From contig CAVUFH010000003.1 in NCBI GenBank assembly GCA_963740835.1, positions 496,001 to 560,000 on the forward strand: 64,000 nucleotides of DNA, read 5' to 3'. This DNA comes from CAVUFH01 sp963740835 (lineage in GTDB: Bacteria; Actinomycetota; Acidimicrobiia; IMCC26256; PALSA-610). The notes beneath the pieces were generated by a model, which was given only the letters and a program-made list of their open reading frames with translations, ran no database searches and was not told the DNA's origin. The position numbers and the translations under genes were made by a program. Shown here one piece after another: positions 43,399 to 52,066 of this stretch (the stretch's first letter is position 1; the number at the start of each line of letters is the position of its first letter).

Positions 43399-43848
43399 AT
43401 GTCGGAACAGGTCCTCACCGTCCTCAAGTTCTGCCTGCTCGCGTTGCTCTATCTGTTCCTCGCGCGTGTCGTGTGGGTCGTCGGCCGCGAGTTGCGCGGC
43501 ACCCCGGCCGCGGCCCGGGTTGCAAGCGGGCCGGCGCCACGCGCCGCGCGCAGGGGCTGGCGGGTCGTCATCACGCAACCGGACACCGAACGCGGGCGCG
43601 ACCAGTGGATCGATGGTGAAGCGACGATCGGACGCGGTGGCGGCTGCACGATCTCGCTGCCGGCGGATACGTTCGCGTCGCAGGTGCACGCGCGCATCGT
43701 CGAACGCGACGGCCAGCTCTACCTCGAGGACCTCGGCTCCACGAACGGGACGTTCCTGAACGGCAAGCAGGTCGCGAAGCCCGCGCGGGTGCGCAAGGGC
43801 GACCAGTTGCAAGTCGGCCATACCGTGCTGCGAGCCGAACGAGCATGA
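43399..43848 (+). CDS. fhaB: FhaB: membrane-anchored FHA protein
   Basis: This 149-aa protein has one N-terminal helix (VLKFCLLALLYLFLARVVWVV) and a C-terminal FHA domain (ATIGRGGGCTISLPADTFASQVHARI, STNGTFLNGK). It recruits phosphorylated partners to the membrane, as FhaB/FipA does at the septum. It starts 7 bp after fhaA and overlaps pstP by ATGA. Confidence 0.93.
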   Translation: MSEQVLTVLKFCLLALLYLFLARVVWVVGRELRGTPAAARVASGPAPRAARRGWRVVITQPDTERGRDQWIDGEATIGRGGGCTISLPADTFASQVHARIVERDGQLYLEDLGSTNGTFLNGKQVAKPARVRKGDQLQVGHTVLRAERA

Positions 43849-45092
43849 AACTCTCCGCTGGCGCGTTCTCGGACGCGGGACGCGTCCGTGACAACAACGA
43901 GGACGCGCACGTCGTCGACGAACGGCTGGCGTTGTTCGCGATCGCCGACGGGATGGGCGGCCACGTCGCGGGCGAGGTCGCGTCATGGACCGCTATCGAG
44001 GCGCTGCGCGCCGCGGTCGCGAACGGCCGGCCGATCAACGACGCGATCACCCTTGCCAACGAAGCCGTGATCGAACGGGCGACCGGGGACCCGAAGCTCA
44101 CCGGAATGGGGACGACGATGACGGCCGTCGTCGTCGCGGGCGGCAGCCGCCTGCTCGTCGGCCATGTCGGGGACTCTCGCGCGTACTTCCTGCACGATGG
44201 TTCGCTCCGCCAGCTCACCGACGACCACAGCCTCGTGGGCGAGCTCGTGCGGGAAGGGCGACTGACCGCGGAGCAAGCCGAGTCCCACCCGCAGCGCGCG
44301 ATCGTCACACGCGCGCTCGGTGTCGACACCGACGTCGATGTCGACGTGTACACGCTGGACGTCGTCGCCGGCGATCGCGTGCTCCTCTGTTCCGACGGCC
44401 TCACCGACATGGTGCGCGAGCGCGACATCGAACGCATCGCGCGCAGCGAGTCGGATCCCCAGCGCGCTGCCGAGCTCCTCGTCGACGCGGCGAACGCGGC
44501 GGGCGGCGTCGACAACATCACTGTCGTTGTGCTCGACGTCGAAGAGGTCGAGGCCGACGCCGCGCTCGATCCCGAGGCACTCGTCGTCGACGCCGACCCG
44601 CCGGTCACACCGGTGCCGCAGGTCGCACCGGACGTGCCCGCACCGACGCCACCGGAACCGCGCACCCCGCTCGGACGCCGCGTGCGTGGCGCGCTGCTCC
44701 TGCTGATCCCGCTGCTCATCATCATCGGGCTCGCGGTGGGCGCGGTCGGTTGGTACGCCCGCCGTTCGTTCTACGTCGGCACCGAGAACAACCAGGTCGT
44801 GGTGTTTCGTGGCGTGCCCGGCGGCGTGCTCGGTTGGAACCCGACGGTCGATCAGCGCAGCGCCCTCACCGTGGACGAGCTCCTCCCCGTCGACCGGGAA
44901 GCCGTTGCCGATGGTGCGGCCCGCGGTTCGAGACAGAAGGCCGAGGATTACGTTGTGCGGCTGCAGTCCCGCGTCGACTCGACGTCCACCACGACCACGA
45001 CGACGACCACCACGACCCTGCCCATCACCACGACACTCCCGCTCCTCCCCCCGACGGTCGCGCCGGCCGCGCCCGTGACGCCGGTGCCATGA
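43845..45092 (+). CDS. pstP: PP2C-type protein phosphatase
   Basis: This 415-aa phosphatase reverses PknB-type phosphorylation. The cytoplasmic PP2C domain (1-235) has metal sites in DNNEDAHVVD, ADGMGGH, GHVGDSRAYFL, CSDGLTDMV and GGVDNITVVVLD. A membrane helix (~285-307) follows. The extracytoplasmic tail ends in a run of threonines (TTTTTTTTTT) and Pro-rich sequence. Four-base overlaps join it to fhaB and rodA. Confidence 0.95.
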   Translation: MKLSAGAFSDAGRVRDNNEDAHVVDERLALFAIADGMGGHVAGEVASWTAIEALRAAVANGRPINDAITLANEAVIERATGDPKLTGMGTTMTAVVVAGGSRLLVGHVGDSRAYFLHDGSLRQLTDDHSLVGELVREGRLTAEQAESHPQRAIVTRALGVDTDVDVDVYTLDVVAGDRVLLCSDGLTDMVRERDIERIARSESDPQRAAELLVDAANAAGGVDNITVVVLDVEEVEADAALDPEALVVDADPPVTPVPQVAPDVPAPTPPEPRTPLGRRVRGALLLLIPLLIIIGLAVGAVGWYARRSFYVGTENNQVVVFRGVPGGVLGWNPTVDQRSALTVDELLPVDREAVADGAARGSRQKAEDYVVRLQSRVDSTSTTTTTTTTTTLPITTTLPLLPPTVAPAAPVTPVP

Positions 45093-46387
45093 CGACGAGC
45101 GTCGTCAACCGGACGCGCCGCCGTTCGGAGTTCGCGCTCGGCCTGCTCGTCGTCATCGTCACCGGCGGCGGCTACATCCTCGTCGCGCTGTCGGACGGAC
45201 CGAAGCTGCCCGCGGACCTATGGGCGTTCCTCGCGTCGGTCCTCGGCCTGTACCTGGTCGCCCACCTCGCGGTCCGGCGCTTCGCCCCCGGCGCCGACGC
45301 CACGTTGCTCCCGCTCGCTGCCGCGCTCAACGGCATCGGCTTCGTCACGATCTCACGGCTCGACCGCGAGCTCGCGCGGATCCAGGCGGGGTGGGTCGCG
45401 GTCGCGGTGGTCGCGTTCGTGATGACGCTGCTCTTCGTCCACGACACGCGTCTGCTCGAGAAGTATCGGTACACGTTCGCGTTGCTCGGTGTGCTGTTCC
45501 TGCTGCTGCCGTTGCTCCCGAGCATCGGACGCACGATCAACGGCGCGCGCCTGTGGGCGTCGATCGGCCCGCTGAACTTCCAACCCGGCGAGATCGCGAA
45601 GGTGCTGCTCGTCATTTTCTTCGCGGCGTATCTCGCCGACAACCGTGACCTGCTCGCGGCCGGCAGCGTGCACATCGGTCGGTTCTTCGTTCCCGCGCTG
45701 CGGCACCTCGGCCCGCTCGCACTGGCGTGGGGCGTCTCGATCCTCGTCATGGTGTACGAGAAGGACCTCGGGTCGAGCATGCTCTTCTTCGGCGTCTTCG
45801 CAGCGATGCTCTACATGGCGACCGGGCGCGCGTACTACCTCCTCGTCGGCGCCGTCCTCTTCTTGATCGGCGCCTTCATCGCCTACCACTTGTTCGGCCA
45901 CGTGCAGGTGCGGGTCGACACGTGGATCGATCCGTGGAAGGACTCCGCGGGCAAGGGGTTCCAGATCATCCAGTCCTGGTACGCGTTCGGAACCGGCGGG
46001 TTCGCGGGTACCGGGCTCGGCCTCGGCAACCCCGACAAGATCCCGAACGCGGCGACCGACTTCGTGTTCTCCGCGATCGGCGAGGAGCTCGGCCTGATCG
46101 GGACACTCGGCGTCGTCATCGGATTCATGCTGTTCGTCGGCAGTTCGTTCCGCATCGCCGTCGACGCGGTGCGCCCCTTCGCGAAGCTGCTCGCGTCAGG
46201 TCTCGCGACGATCATCGGGTTGCAGACGTTCATCATCCTCGGTGGCGTCACCCGGGTCATCCCGCTCACCGGCATCACGCTGCCGTTCGTGTCCTACGGC
46301 GGCTCGTCACTCGTCGCGAACTTCGTCGTGCTCGCGCTCCTCCTGCGCGTGTCGGACGAGACCGCGAAAGCTCGGGCCAGCGCATGA
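45089..46387 (+). CDS. rodA: RodA/FtsW-family peptidoglycan glycosyltransferase
   Basis: This 432-aa membrane protein has about ten helices. SEDS hallmarks are NGARLWASIGPLNFQPGEIAK, the active-site Asp region YEKDLGSSMLFF, GTGLGLGNPDKIPNAATDFVFS and ITLPFVSYGGSSLVANF. It polymerises lipid II with the partner transpeptidase pbpA, whose start overlaps its stop (ATGA). Confidence 0.95.
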   Translation: MTTSVVNRTRRRSEFALGLLVVIVTGGGYILVALSDGPKLPADLWAFLASVLGLYLVAHLAVRRFAPGADATLLPLAAALNGIGFVTISRLDRELARIQAGWVAVAVVAFVMTLLFVHDTRLLEKYRYTFALLGVLFLLLPLLPSIGRTINGARLWASIGPLNFQPGEIAKVLLVIFFAAYLADNRDLLAAGSVHIGRFFVPALRHLGPLALAWGVSILVMVYEKDLGSSMLFFGVFAAMLYMATGRAYYLLVGAVLFLIGAFIAYHLFGHVQVRVDTWIDPWKDSAGKGFQIIQSWYAFGTGGFAGTGLGLGNPDKIPNAATDFVFSAIGEELGLIGTLGVVIGFMLFVGSSFRIAVDAVRPFAKLLASGLATIIGLQTFIILGGVTRVIPLTGITLPFVSYGGSSLVANFVVLALLLRVSDETAKARASA

Positions 46388-47901
46388 ACCCGACGATCCG
46401 AAGAGTCGGGATCGGCATGCTCGTGCTGTTCGTCGGACTCATCGCGCAGCTCACGTATCTCCAGATGGTGCGCGCCGACAGCCTCAAGAACGATCCGAAC
46501 AACGTGCGCGTGTTCTTGCGCGACTACTCGCGACCGCGCGGTCTGATCCTCACCGCCGACGGCACCATCCTGGCCGAGTCACAGAAGACGAACGACGACC
46601 TGAAGCAGATCCGCGTGTATCCGCCCGAGACCGCGGCCCTGTTCGCACATGTCGTCGGCTACCAGGCCGTGAACCTCGGGAACACCGGCGTCGAGGCGGA
46701 GTACAACGACCAACTCGTCGGCCGCGACTTCCACATCACGATCAACAACCTGACCGACTTCTTCAGCGGCAAGGACACGCGCGGCAATGTCGTGCTGGGG
46801 ATGACGCTGAAGGCGCAGCAGCTCGCGGCGACCGCGTTGAACGGTCAGCGGGGCTCGGTCGTGGTGCTCGATGTGAACACCGGGGCGATCGTCGCGACGT
46901 ACTCGAACCCCACATTCGACCCCAACCCGCTCGCGAGCCACGACACGAAGGCGGCGAGTGCCTACTTCACCGCGCTGAACGCGGACCCGACGAAGCCGGG
47001 GCTCGCGCGCGCGTGGCGCGAGATCTTCGCGCCCGGTTCGACGTTCAAGGTCGTGACCTCCAGCGTCGGCCTCGAGGCACCGCAACTGGTGCCGAACTCA
47101 CCGAGCCCGCCCGGTCCGCCCTACCAACTCACCGTCGACAGCCCGAAGTATCCGGACGTTCGCAAGATCGACCTGCCGCAGAGCAACAGGGAACTGCACA
47201 ACTTCGGGGACAGCCAGTGCGGCGGCACGCTGGCGCAGTCGTTTCGTGTGTCGTGCAACACGACGTTCGCGCAGATCGGCCTCGACCTCGGTGACACCTT
47301 CGCCTCCGGGATCGAACGATTCGGCGTGAGTACCGCCGCGCCCGACACGGATCTCCGGCCGGGCGTCGTGCGCAGCATCGGACCCGAAGTCGGGTCGTTC
47401 AAGCTCAATCAGCCGAACTTCGCGCAGTCCGCGATCGGACAAGGCACCGTTGCCGTCACCCCACTCGAGATGGCGATGGTCGCGCAGTCGGTCGCGAACG
47501 GCGGCGTGATGATGACCCCGCACGTGCTCGACCATGTCGAGAACAACGACGGCGAGAAGGTGCCAGGCACGACGTTCAAACCGAGCGTCTATCAGACGTC
47601 GATGCAACCGCAGACCGCCGCAACCGTGCGCGATCTCATGATCGACGTCGTCAACAACGGCACCGGCACGCGCGCGCAGATCCCAGGGATCCAGGTTGCA
47701 GGCAAGACCGGTACCGCGCAGGTACAGGGCCAACAGGCGCACGCGTGGTTCATCGGCTTCGCGCCCGCGGCTGCACCGCAATACGCGATCGCGGTGCTCG
47801 TCGAGAACGGCGGCAGCGTCAGCGGCGGCGACAACGCCACCGGCGGTCGGATCGCGGCACCGATCGCGGCGCAGGTGCTCGGCGGCCTGTTGAGCCAGTA
47901 A
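46384..47901 (+). CDS. pbpA: Class B penicillin-binding protein (transpeptidase)
   Basis: This 505-aa protein has a membrane anchor at residues 8-27, a dimerisation/pedestal domain, and a transpeptidase domain with SxxK (APGSTFK), SxN (SCN in RVSCNTTFAQ) and KTGT (VAGKTGTAQVQ). It cross-links peptidoglycan made by the coupled RodA. Confidence 0.95.
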   Translation: MNPTIRRVGIGMLVLFVGLIAQLTYLQMVRADSLKNDPNNVRVFLRDYSRPRGLILTADGTILAESQKTNDDLKQIRVYPPETAALFAHVVGYQAVNLGNTGVEAEYNDQLVGRDFHITINNLTDFFSGKDTRGNVVLGMTLKAQQLAATALNGQRGSVVVLDVNTGAIVATYSNPTFDPNPLASHDTKAASAYFTALNADPTKPGLARAWREIFAPGSTFKVVTSSVGLEAPQLVPNSPSPPGPPYQLTVDSPKYPDVRKIDLPQSNRELHNFGDSQCGGTLAQSFRVSCNTTFAQIGLDLGDTFASGIERFGVSTAAPDTDLRPGVVRSIGPEVGSFKLNQPNFAQSAIGQGTVAVTPLEMAMVAQSVANGGVMMTPHVLDHVENNDGEKVPGTTFKPSVYQTSMQPQTAATVRDLMIDVVNNGTGTRAQIPGIQVAGKTGTAQVQGQQAHAWFIGFAPAAAPQYAIAVLVENGGSVSGGDNATGGRIAAPIAAQVLGGLLSQ

Positions 47902-47974
47902 CCCGATGAAGATGCTGTGGAGTCGAACCGCGAGCCCGAGGGTCGCTCGGGGCGAAAGATAGGGTTGCACGCGC

Positions 47975-48487
47975 ATGTCACTGGTCGGACGGGTCTTTTC
48001 CAACCGCTACGAAATCCAACGCGAATTGGCCCAAGGCGGGATGGCCGAGGTCTATCTCGCCCACGACCGGCTGCTCGACCGGGCGGTCGCGCTGAAGGCG
48101 CTGTTCCCGGAGTACGCGCGCGAACCTTCGTTCGTCGAACGGTTCCGCCGCGAGGCCCAGGCCGCCGCGAACCTCAACAACGCCAACATCGTCGGAATCT
48201 ACGACTGGGGCCAGGAAGCCGGGACGTACTTCATCGTGATGGAGTACGTCGAAGGTCGCTCCCTTCGCGATCTCATCCGCAGTGAGAGCCCGCTCGATCC
48301 GAACCAGGCGTCCGAGATCGCGGCCGAGATCGGCTCTGCGCTCGCGTTCGCGCACCGCGCCGGAGTTGTGCATCGCGACGTGAAGCCGGGCAACGTCTTG
48401 CTCACGCGCGCGGGCAACGTCAAGGTCACCGACTTCGGCATCGCGGCGCGGGCACGAGCGACGGACTCACGCAGACCGGCTCGGTGA
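47975..48487 (+). CDS. pknB: Ser/Thr protein kinase PknB-like, N-terminal part before frameshift
   Basis: Kinase N-lobe and catalytic loop: LAQGGMAEVYLAHDRLLDRA, ALKAL (ATP-Lys), VMEYVEGRSLRDL hinge, HRDVKPGNVLLT and DFG. The frame is lost right after DFGIAA; one base appears to be missing in the GCGGCGCGGGC run near 48443-48455, after which the next frame continues TSDGLTQTGSVMGTATYF. The pieces make one full kinase with the 48484-49899 frame. Confidence 0.9.
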   Translation: MSLVGRVFSNRYEIQRELAQGGMAEVYLAHDRLLDRAVALKALFPEYAREPSFVERFRREAQAAANLNNANIVGIYDWGQEAGTYFIVMEYVEGRSLRDLIRSESPLDPNQASEIAAEIGSALAFAHRAGVVHRDVKPGNVLLTRAGNVKVTDFGIAARARATDSRRPAR

Positions 48488-49899
48488 TGGGCACCGCGAC
48501 CTACTTCTCACCCGAACAAGCCCAAGGCCTCGCGGTTGACGGCCGCTCGGACGTGTACTCGCTCGGTGTCGTGCTCTACGAGATGGTCACCGGCGTGGTG
48601 CCGTTCACGGGCGACTCGCCGGTGGCGGTTGCGTACAAGCACGTGCGCGAAGAACCGATGCCGCCCTCGCAACGCAACCCCGACGTTCCCGCCGACCTCG
48701 AACAGATCATTCTCACCGCGCTTGCGAAGGATCCTGATCACCGCTACCAGACCGCCGACGACATGCGCGCCGACCTCTTGCGCTTCCGGCGCGGCCGTCC
48801 GCTCGCAGCTGCGCCCGTCACCGCGCTCATCGCCGAGGTTCCCGCAGTCGGTGCCGCGGCGGTCGGCGCGGGTGTCGCGGCGGCGGCGACCATGCAACAA
48901 CCGGCGGTCACGACCGCCGGCGTCGACACCGGACCACCGCCGAGCGAACCTCCGGCGCGCAAGAACCGCGGGCTCATGTGGACGTTGATCGTGCTCGGTC
49001 TCGTCGTGGTCGTCGGGCTGATCATCCTGTTCGCGTCGCTCGCGGGCGGTGACGGCAATGACGTAACCGTCCCCGACGTCCGTAACCAGCCGATCGCGCA
49101 GGCCACCGCCGCGCTCAAGGCCAAGGGCCTGAAGGTCACGACCGAGACTGCGATCAGCACCGACGTTCCCGAAGGCAGCGTCATCGATCAAGATCCGCAG
49201 CCCGGCGACAAGGCGAAGAAGGGCAGCGATGTCACGCTGACCGTGAGCGGCGGCGCGGGTCAGGTCAATGTTCCCGACGTCGACAACACATCCTTCACGG
49301 ACGCGCAGCAGGCGCTCACCTCCGAAGGCTTCAAGGTGCAGCGCCAGAACGAAGCGAGCGAGACGGTCGACAAGGATCTCGTCATCCGCACCGACCCCGC
49401 CGGCGGCACGCCCGCCAACAAGGGCTCGACCGTGACGGTGTTCGTGTCCACCGGCAAGGAGCAGAAGGCGATCCCGGACGTCACCGGCTTGAGCGAAGAC
49501 GACGGCTTCGCGCAGCTCGGCCAGGCCGGGTTCGCGGTGCGTACGGTCAGTGAGCCGAGCTCGAGCGTCAGCAAGGGCAACGTCACCCGCACCGACCCAC
49601 CCGCGGGCACGCTCGCGGCGCGCGGTTCGACGGTGCGCATGTTCGTGTCGACCGGCAACCCGTCGGTGTCGGTACCCAACGTGATCGGTCAAACCGAGGC
49701 CGAAGCGCGTTCCGCGCTGAGCGCCAAGGGCCTGAGCGCGAGCACGATCACCCAGGTCGACCCCGCGAACGAGGGCAAGGTGATCGCGCAGACGCCGAGC
49801 GGCGGCTCACCCGTGAACCCGGGCAGCAACGTCACGCTCACGATCGGCGGTGCCGCACCCACGACGACGACCACCTCAGCTACGCCCGCCGGGCCCTGA
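48484..49899 (+). CDS. pknB: PknB-like kinase, C-lobe, membrane helix and four PASTA domains
   Basis: This frame continues the kinase from the activation segment (VMGTATYFSPEQAQG), through the C-lobe and a Pro/Ala linker, to a membrane helix (LMWTLIVLGLVVVVGLIILFASLAG). Four extracellular PASTA repeats of ~67 residues follow (first VPDVRNQPIAQATAALKAKG). PASTA domains sense muropeptides or lipid II. The 3' end is Thr-rich. Only one kinase gene is present here; pknA is missing. mutY starts 13 bp downstream. Confidence 0.92.
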   Translation: MMGTATYFSPEQAQGLAVDGRSDVYSLGVVLYEMVTGVVPFTGDSPVAVAYKHVREEPMPPSQRNPDVPADLEQIILTALAKDPDHRYQTADDMRADLLRFRRGRPLAAAPVTALIAEVPAVGAAAVGAGVAAAATMQQPAVTTAGVDTGPPPSEPPARKNRGLMWTLIVLGLVVVVGLIILFASLAGGDGNDVTVPDVRNQPIAQATAALKAKGLKVTTETAISTDVPEGSVIDQDPQPGDKAKKGSDVTLTVSGGAGQVNVPDVDNTSFTDAQQALTSEGFKVQRQNEASETVDKDLVIRTDPAGGTPANKGSTVTVFVSTGKEQKAIPDVTGLSEDDGFAQLGQAGFAVRTVSEPSSSVSKGNVTRTDPPAGTLAARGSTVRMFVSTGNPSVSVPNVIGQTEAEARSALSAKGLSASTITQVDPANEGKVIAQTPSGGSPVNPGSNVTLTIGGAAPTTTTTSATPAGP

Positions 49900-49912
49900 C
49901 GCGCAGGAATCC

Positions 49913-50698
49913 ATGCGCGCCCCTGCCCTCGCGAATTGGTACACGCGCGAAGGCCGGCACGAACTGCCGTGGCGAGCGACGCGTGACCGTTGGGCGGTGC
50001 TCGTATCCGAGGTGATGCTGCACCAGACACAGGTCCCACGCGTGCTCGGGGCGTGGCCCGCATTCATGGCGCAGTTCCCCGACGTGACGACGACAGCGGC
50101 CGCGGGGCCGGCTGCGGTGATCGCGGCGTGGGACCGGCTCGGGTATCCGCGCCGGGCCCGCTGGCTCTGGGAGGACGCGGTCTACGTCGCCGCGCACGGT
50201 TGGCCCGATGACCTGCGCGTCCTACCCGGTGTCGGTCGGTACACCGCGGCTGCGATCGCGGCCCAGGTCGACGACTCCGACGCAGTGGGCATCGAGGTGA
50301 ACATCCGCCGGGTGTGCGAACGCGTCGCCGGGCGGCGGCTTTCGGAGCGCGCGGCCGAGCTCGAAGCCGCCGCGATCGCGGCGCCGCTGCGCGGCCGCGA
50401 TCGCCTGCTCGCGCTGATGGACCTCGGCGCGACCGTGTGCACAGCGCGCAAGCCTGCGTGTGACCGTTGCCCGATCGCACGCCGTTGCGCGACGCGCGGC
50501 GAGCTCACGGGCGAGACCCGTCACCGTCAGGCGCGGTACGAGGGTTCGTTCCGCCAGCGCCGGGGCCGGGTCATGGCCCAGCTCCGTGCGCACGACGAAG
50601 TTCCTCTCGCCGACCTCGACCGCGAGGCTTTGGACACACTCGTGCGCGACGGCCTCGCCGAGATCACTGGCGCGCACGCACACCTTCCCGCGCGCTGA
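49913..50698 (+). CDS. mutY: A/G-specific adenine DNA glycosylase (MutY-like)
   Basis: This 261-aa glycosylase removes adenine opposite 8-oxoguanine. It has the catalytic Glu in SEVMLHQTQV, HhH motif LPGVGRYTAAAIAA and the [4Fe-4S] cluster C-x6-C-x2-C-x5-C (CTARKPACDRCPIARRC). The conserved second acidic residue in the DGNV segment is Glu (IEVNIRRV) instead of Asp. The 8-oxoG-recognising C-terminal domain is reduced. It sits 13 bp behind pknB and probably shares the operon end. Confidence 0.88.
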   Translation: MRAPALANWYTREGRHELPWRATRDRWAVLVSEVMLHQTQVPRVLGAWPAFMAQFPDVTTTAAAGPAAVIAAWDRLGYPRRARWLWEDAVYVAAHGWPDDLRVLPGVGRYTAAAIAAQVDDSDAVGIEVNIRRVCERVAGRRLSERAAELEAAAIAAPLRGRDRLLALMDLGATVCTARKPACDRCPIARRCATRGELTGETRHRQARYEGSFRQRRGRVMAQLRAHDEVPLADLDREALDTLVRDGLAEITGAHAHLPAR

Positions 50699-50711
50699 AC
50701 CGGGGCTGCGC

Positions 50712-51323
50712 TTACGCGCGTGCCAGGAAATTTCGCAGCAGGTCGTGGCCGGAGACGGTCAGGATCGACTCCGGGTGGAACTGCACACCCTCGATCGGGT
50801 ACTCCCGATGGCGCAGACCCATCACCAAGCCGTCGTCGGACTCGGCCGTGATCTCGAGCACGGCGGGCACGGAGTCCATTCGCACGATCAGCGAGTGGTA
50901 GCGCGTCGCGGTCAAGGGGTTCGGGAGCCCGGCGAAGACGCCCACGTCTTGGTGGCGGATCTCAGAGGTCTTGCCGTGCATCACCCGTGGCGCGCGGACG
51001 ACCTCGCCGCCGTACAGCTCGCCGATGCACTGCAATCCGAGGCACACGCCGAGCACGGGGACGTTCCGCTCGCCGAAGTGCCGGATCGCCGCGTTCGACA
51101 GGCCCGCGTCTTCCGGACGACCGGGACCGGGCGAAACGAGCACGGCGTCGGGGCCGAGCGCGTCCATCTCGTCGAGCGTCACCGCGTCGTGGCGGTGCAC
51201 GATCGGTTCCGCGCCCAACTCACCGAGGTACTGCACGAGGTTGTAGACGAACGAGTCGTAGTTGTCGATGACGAGGACCCGGGTGCCCACGGCGTCACGG
51301 TAGCGGTCCATGTCGATCGTCAT
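50712..51323 (-). CDS. pabA: Glutamine amidotransferase of anthranilate/aminodeoxychorismate synthase
   Basis: This 203-aa class-I GATase has the triad Cys in LGVCLGLQCIG and His/Glu in GVQFHPES; it starts LVIDNYDSFVYNLVQYLGE. It supplies ammonia to TrpE or PabB; which one cannot be told, and the same locus in mycobacteria is named trpG. The ATG at 51323 is nearest to the conserved start. Divergent from crgA with 21 bp between starts. Confidence 0.9.
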   Translation of the reverse strand: MTIDMDRYRDAVGTRVLVIDNYDSFVYNLVQYLGELGAEPIVHRHDAVTLDEMDALGPDAVLVSPGPGRPEDAGLSNAAIRHFGERNVPVLGVCLGLQCIGELYGGEVVRAPRVMHGKTSEIRHQDVGVFAGLPNPLTATRYHSLIVRMDSVPAVLEITAESDDGLVMGLRHREYPIEGVQFHPESILTVSGHDLLRNFLARA

Positions 51324-51344
51324 GGGCGGCATACTGTTCGGCAT

Positions 51345-51575
51345 ATGCCGCAATCGAAGAGCAAGCGCTCGCGCTACACGCCTCCGACGCCCACCAAGGC
51401 GCCGCCGAGTCCGCTCTGGGTCCCGGTCCTCATGGCGACGCTCCTGCTCACCGGGCTGGTCGTCATCGTCGGCAACTACATGGCGCTGCTGCCCGGCGAC
51501 ACGTCAAACCGCTACCTCATGCTCGGCCTGCTGCTCGTGGTGTGCGGCTTCATCCTGGCCACCACGTATCGCTAA
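51345..51575 (+). CDS. crgA: Cell division protein CrgA
   Basis: This 76-aa protein has a basic N-terminus (KSKRSRYTPPTPTKAPPSPLW) and two membrane helices (VPVLMATLLLTGLVVIVGNY and YLMLGLLLVVCGFILATTY). That is the CrgA pattern. CrgA modulates FtsZ ring assembly and recruits PBPs. Synteny with the rodA-pbpA-pknB locus supports the call. Its stop codon lies in the first unit of a 23-bp tandem repeat. Confidence 0.92.
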   Translation: MPQSKSKRSRYTPPTPTKAPPSPLWVPVLMATLLLTGLVVIVGNYMALLPGDTSNRYLMLGLLLVVCGFILATTYR

Positions 51576-51643
51576 CACGGCCACGGGCGTATCGCTAACG
51601 CGGCCACGGGCGTATCGCGAACACGGCCACGGGCGTATCGCTC
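51565..51643 (+). repeat. 23-bp tandem array, three copies plus a partial, seeded on the crgA stop
   Basis: Units begin at 51565, 51588 and 51611, with a partial at 51634. The first unit holds the last crgA codons and the TAA. Each unit differs by one or two bases. It has the same unit length and position relative to a gene end as the 38006-38166 array, but an unrelated sequence. Confidence 0.9.
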
Positions 51644-51709
51644 ATGACGCCGCGCTGAACCCGGGTGAACGGACGCTGGCCGAGGGCTGGCCGAATCGCA
51701 AACGTGTAA

Positions 51710-51742
51710 CTACCCACAGACTTGTCCACAGGCTGTGGACGG
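51710..51742. promoter_or_regulatory. Cluster of DnaA-box-like 9-mers
   Basis: TTGTCCACA (51722-51730) equals the preferred Streptomyces DnaA box. An inverted near-match (CCGTCCACA on the minus strand, 51734-51742) lies 3 bp away, and a weaker CTACCCACA (51710-51718) precedes it. The boxes lie in the 182-bp gap between crgA and the zinc-ribbon gene; this locus is close to oriC in mycobacteria. Confidence 0.4.
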
Positions 51743-51757
51743 CTGGTTGCCGGGCCG

Positions 51758-52018
51758 CTACTCGACCGGCGTGATCAGCACCATCGGCTCCCGGCAGTGC
51801 CGCGGGGCCTCGGGGACCTCACCTTCGGGCGCCGCGTAGAGCACCGCCTGCGCGCCGCAGACGATGCACTGGTACCGGTAGTCGACGTCCTCGAGCTCGA
51901 CGTCTTCCGGCTCGGGCGGCGGTTCACCTCGGGCCAGGTTGCGGACCATCGCCGCGCCGAGGAGGTAGATCACGAGCGCGACCAGCACCGCACCGACGAC
52001 GTAGAGAACCGTGAACAC
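51758..52018 (-). CDS. Small membrane protein with zinc-ribbon-like Cys motif
   Basis: This 86-aa protein has one N-terminal helix (FTVLYVVGAVLVALVIYLLG), an acidic linker and a C-terminal CIVCGAQAV ... PRHCREPM. Two CxxC-like knuckles, the second partial, suggest metal binding on the cytoplasmic side. No function known. Confidence 0.65.
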   Translation of the reverse strand: MFTVLYVVGAVLVALVIYLLGAAMVRNLARGEPPPEPEDVELEDVDYRYQCIVCGAQAVLYAAPEGEVPEAPRHCREPMVLITPVE

Positions 52019-52066
52019 TCAGGCCAGGTTACGACGCAACCTCATTTGCGCCTCAGTCGGTGCGGA

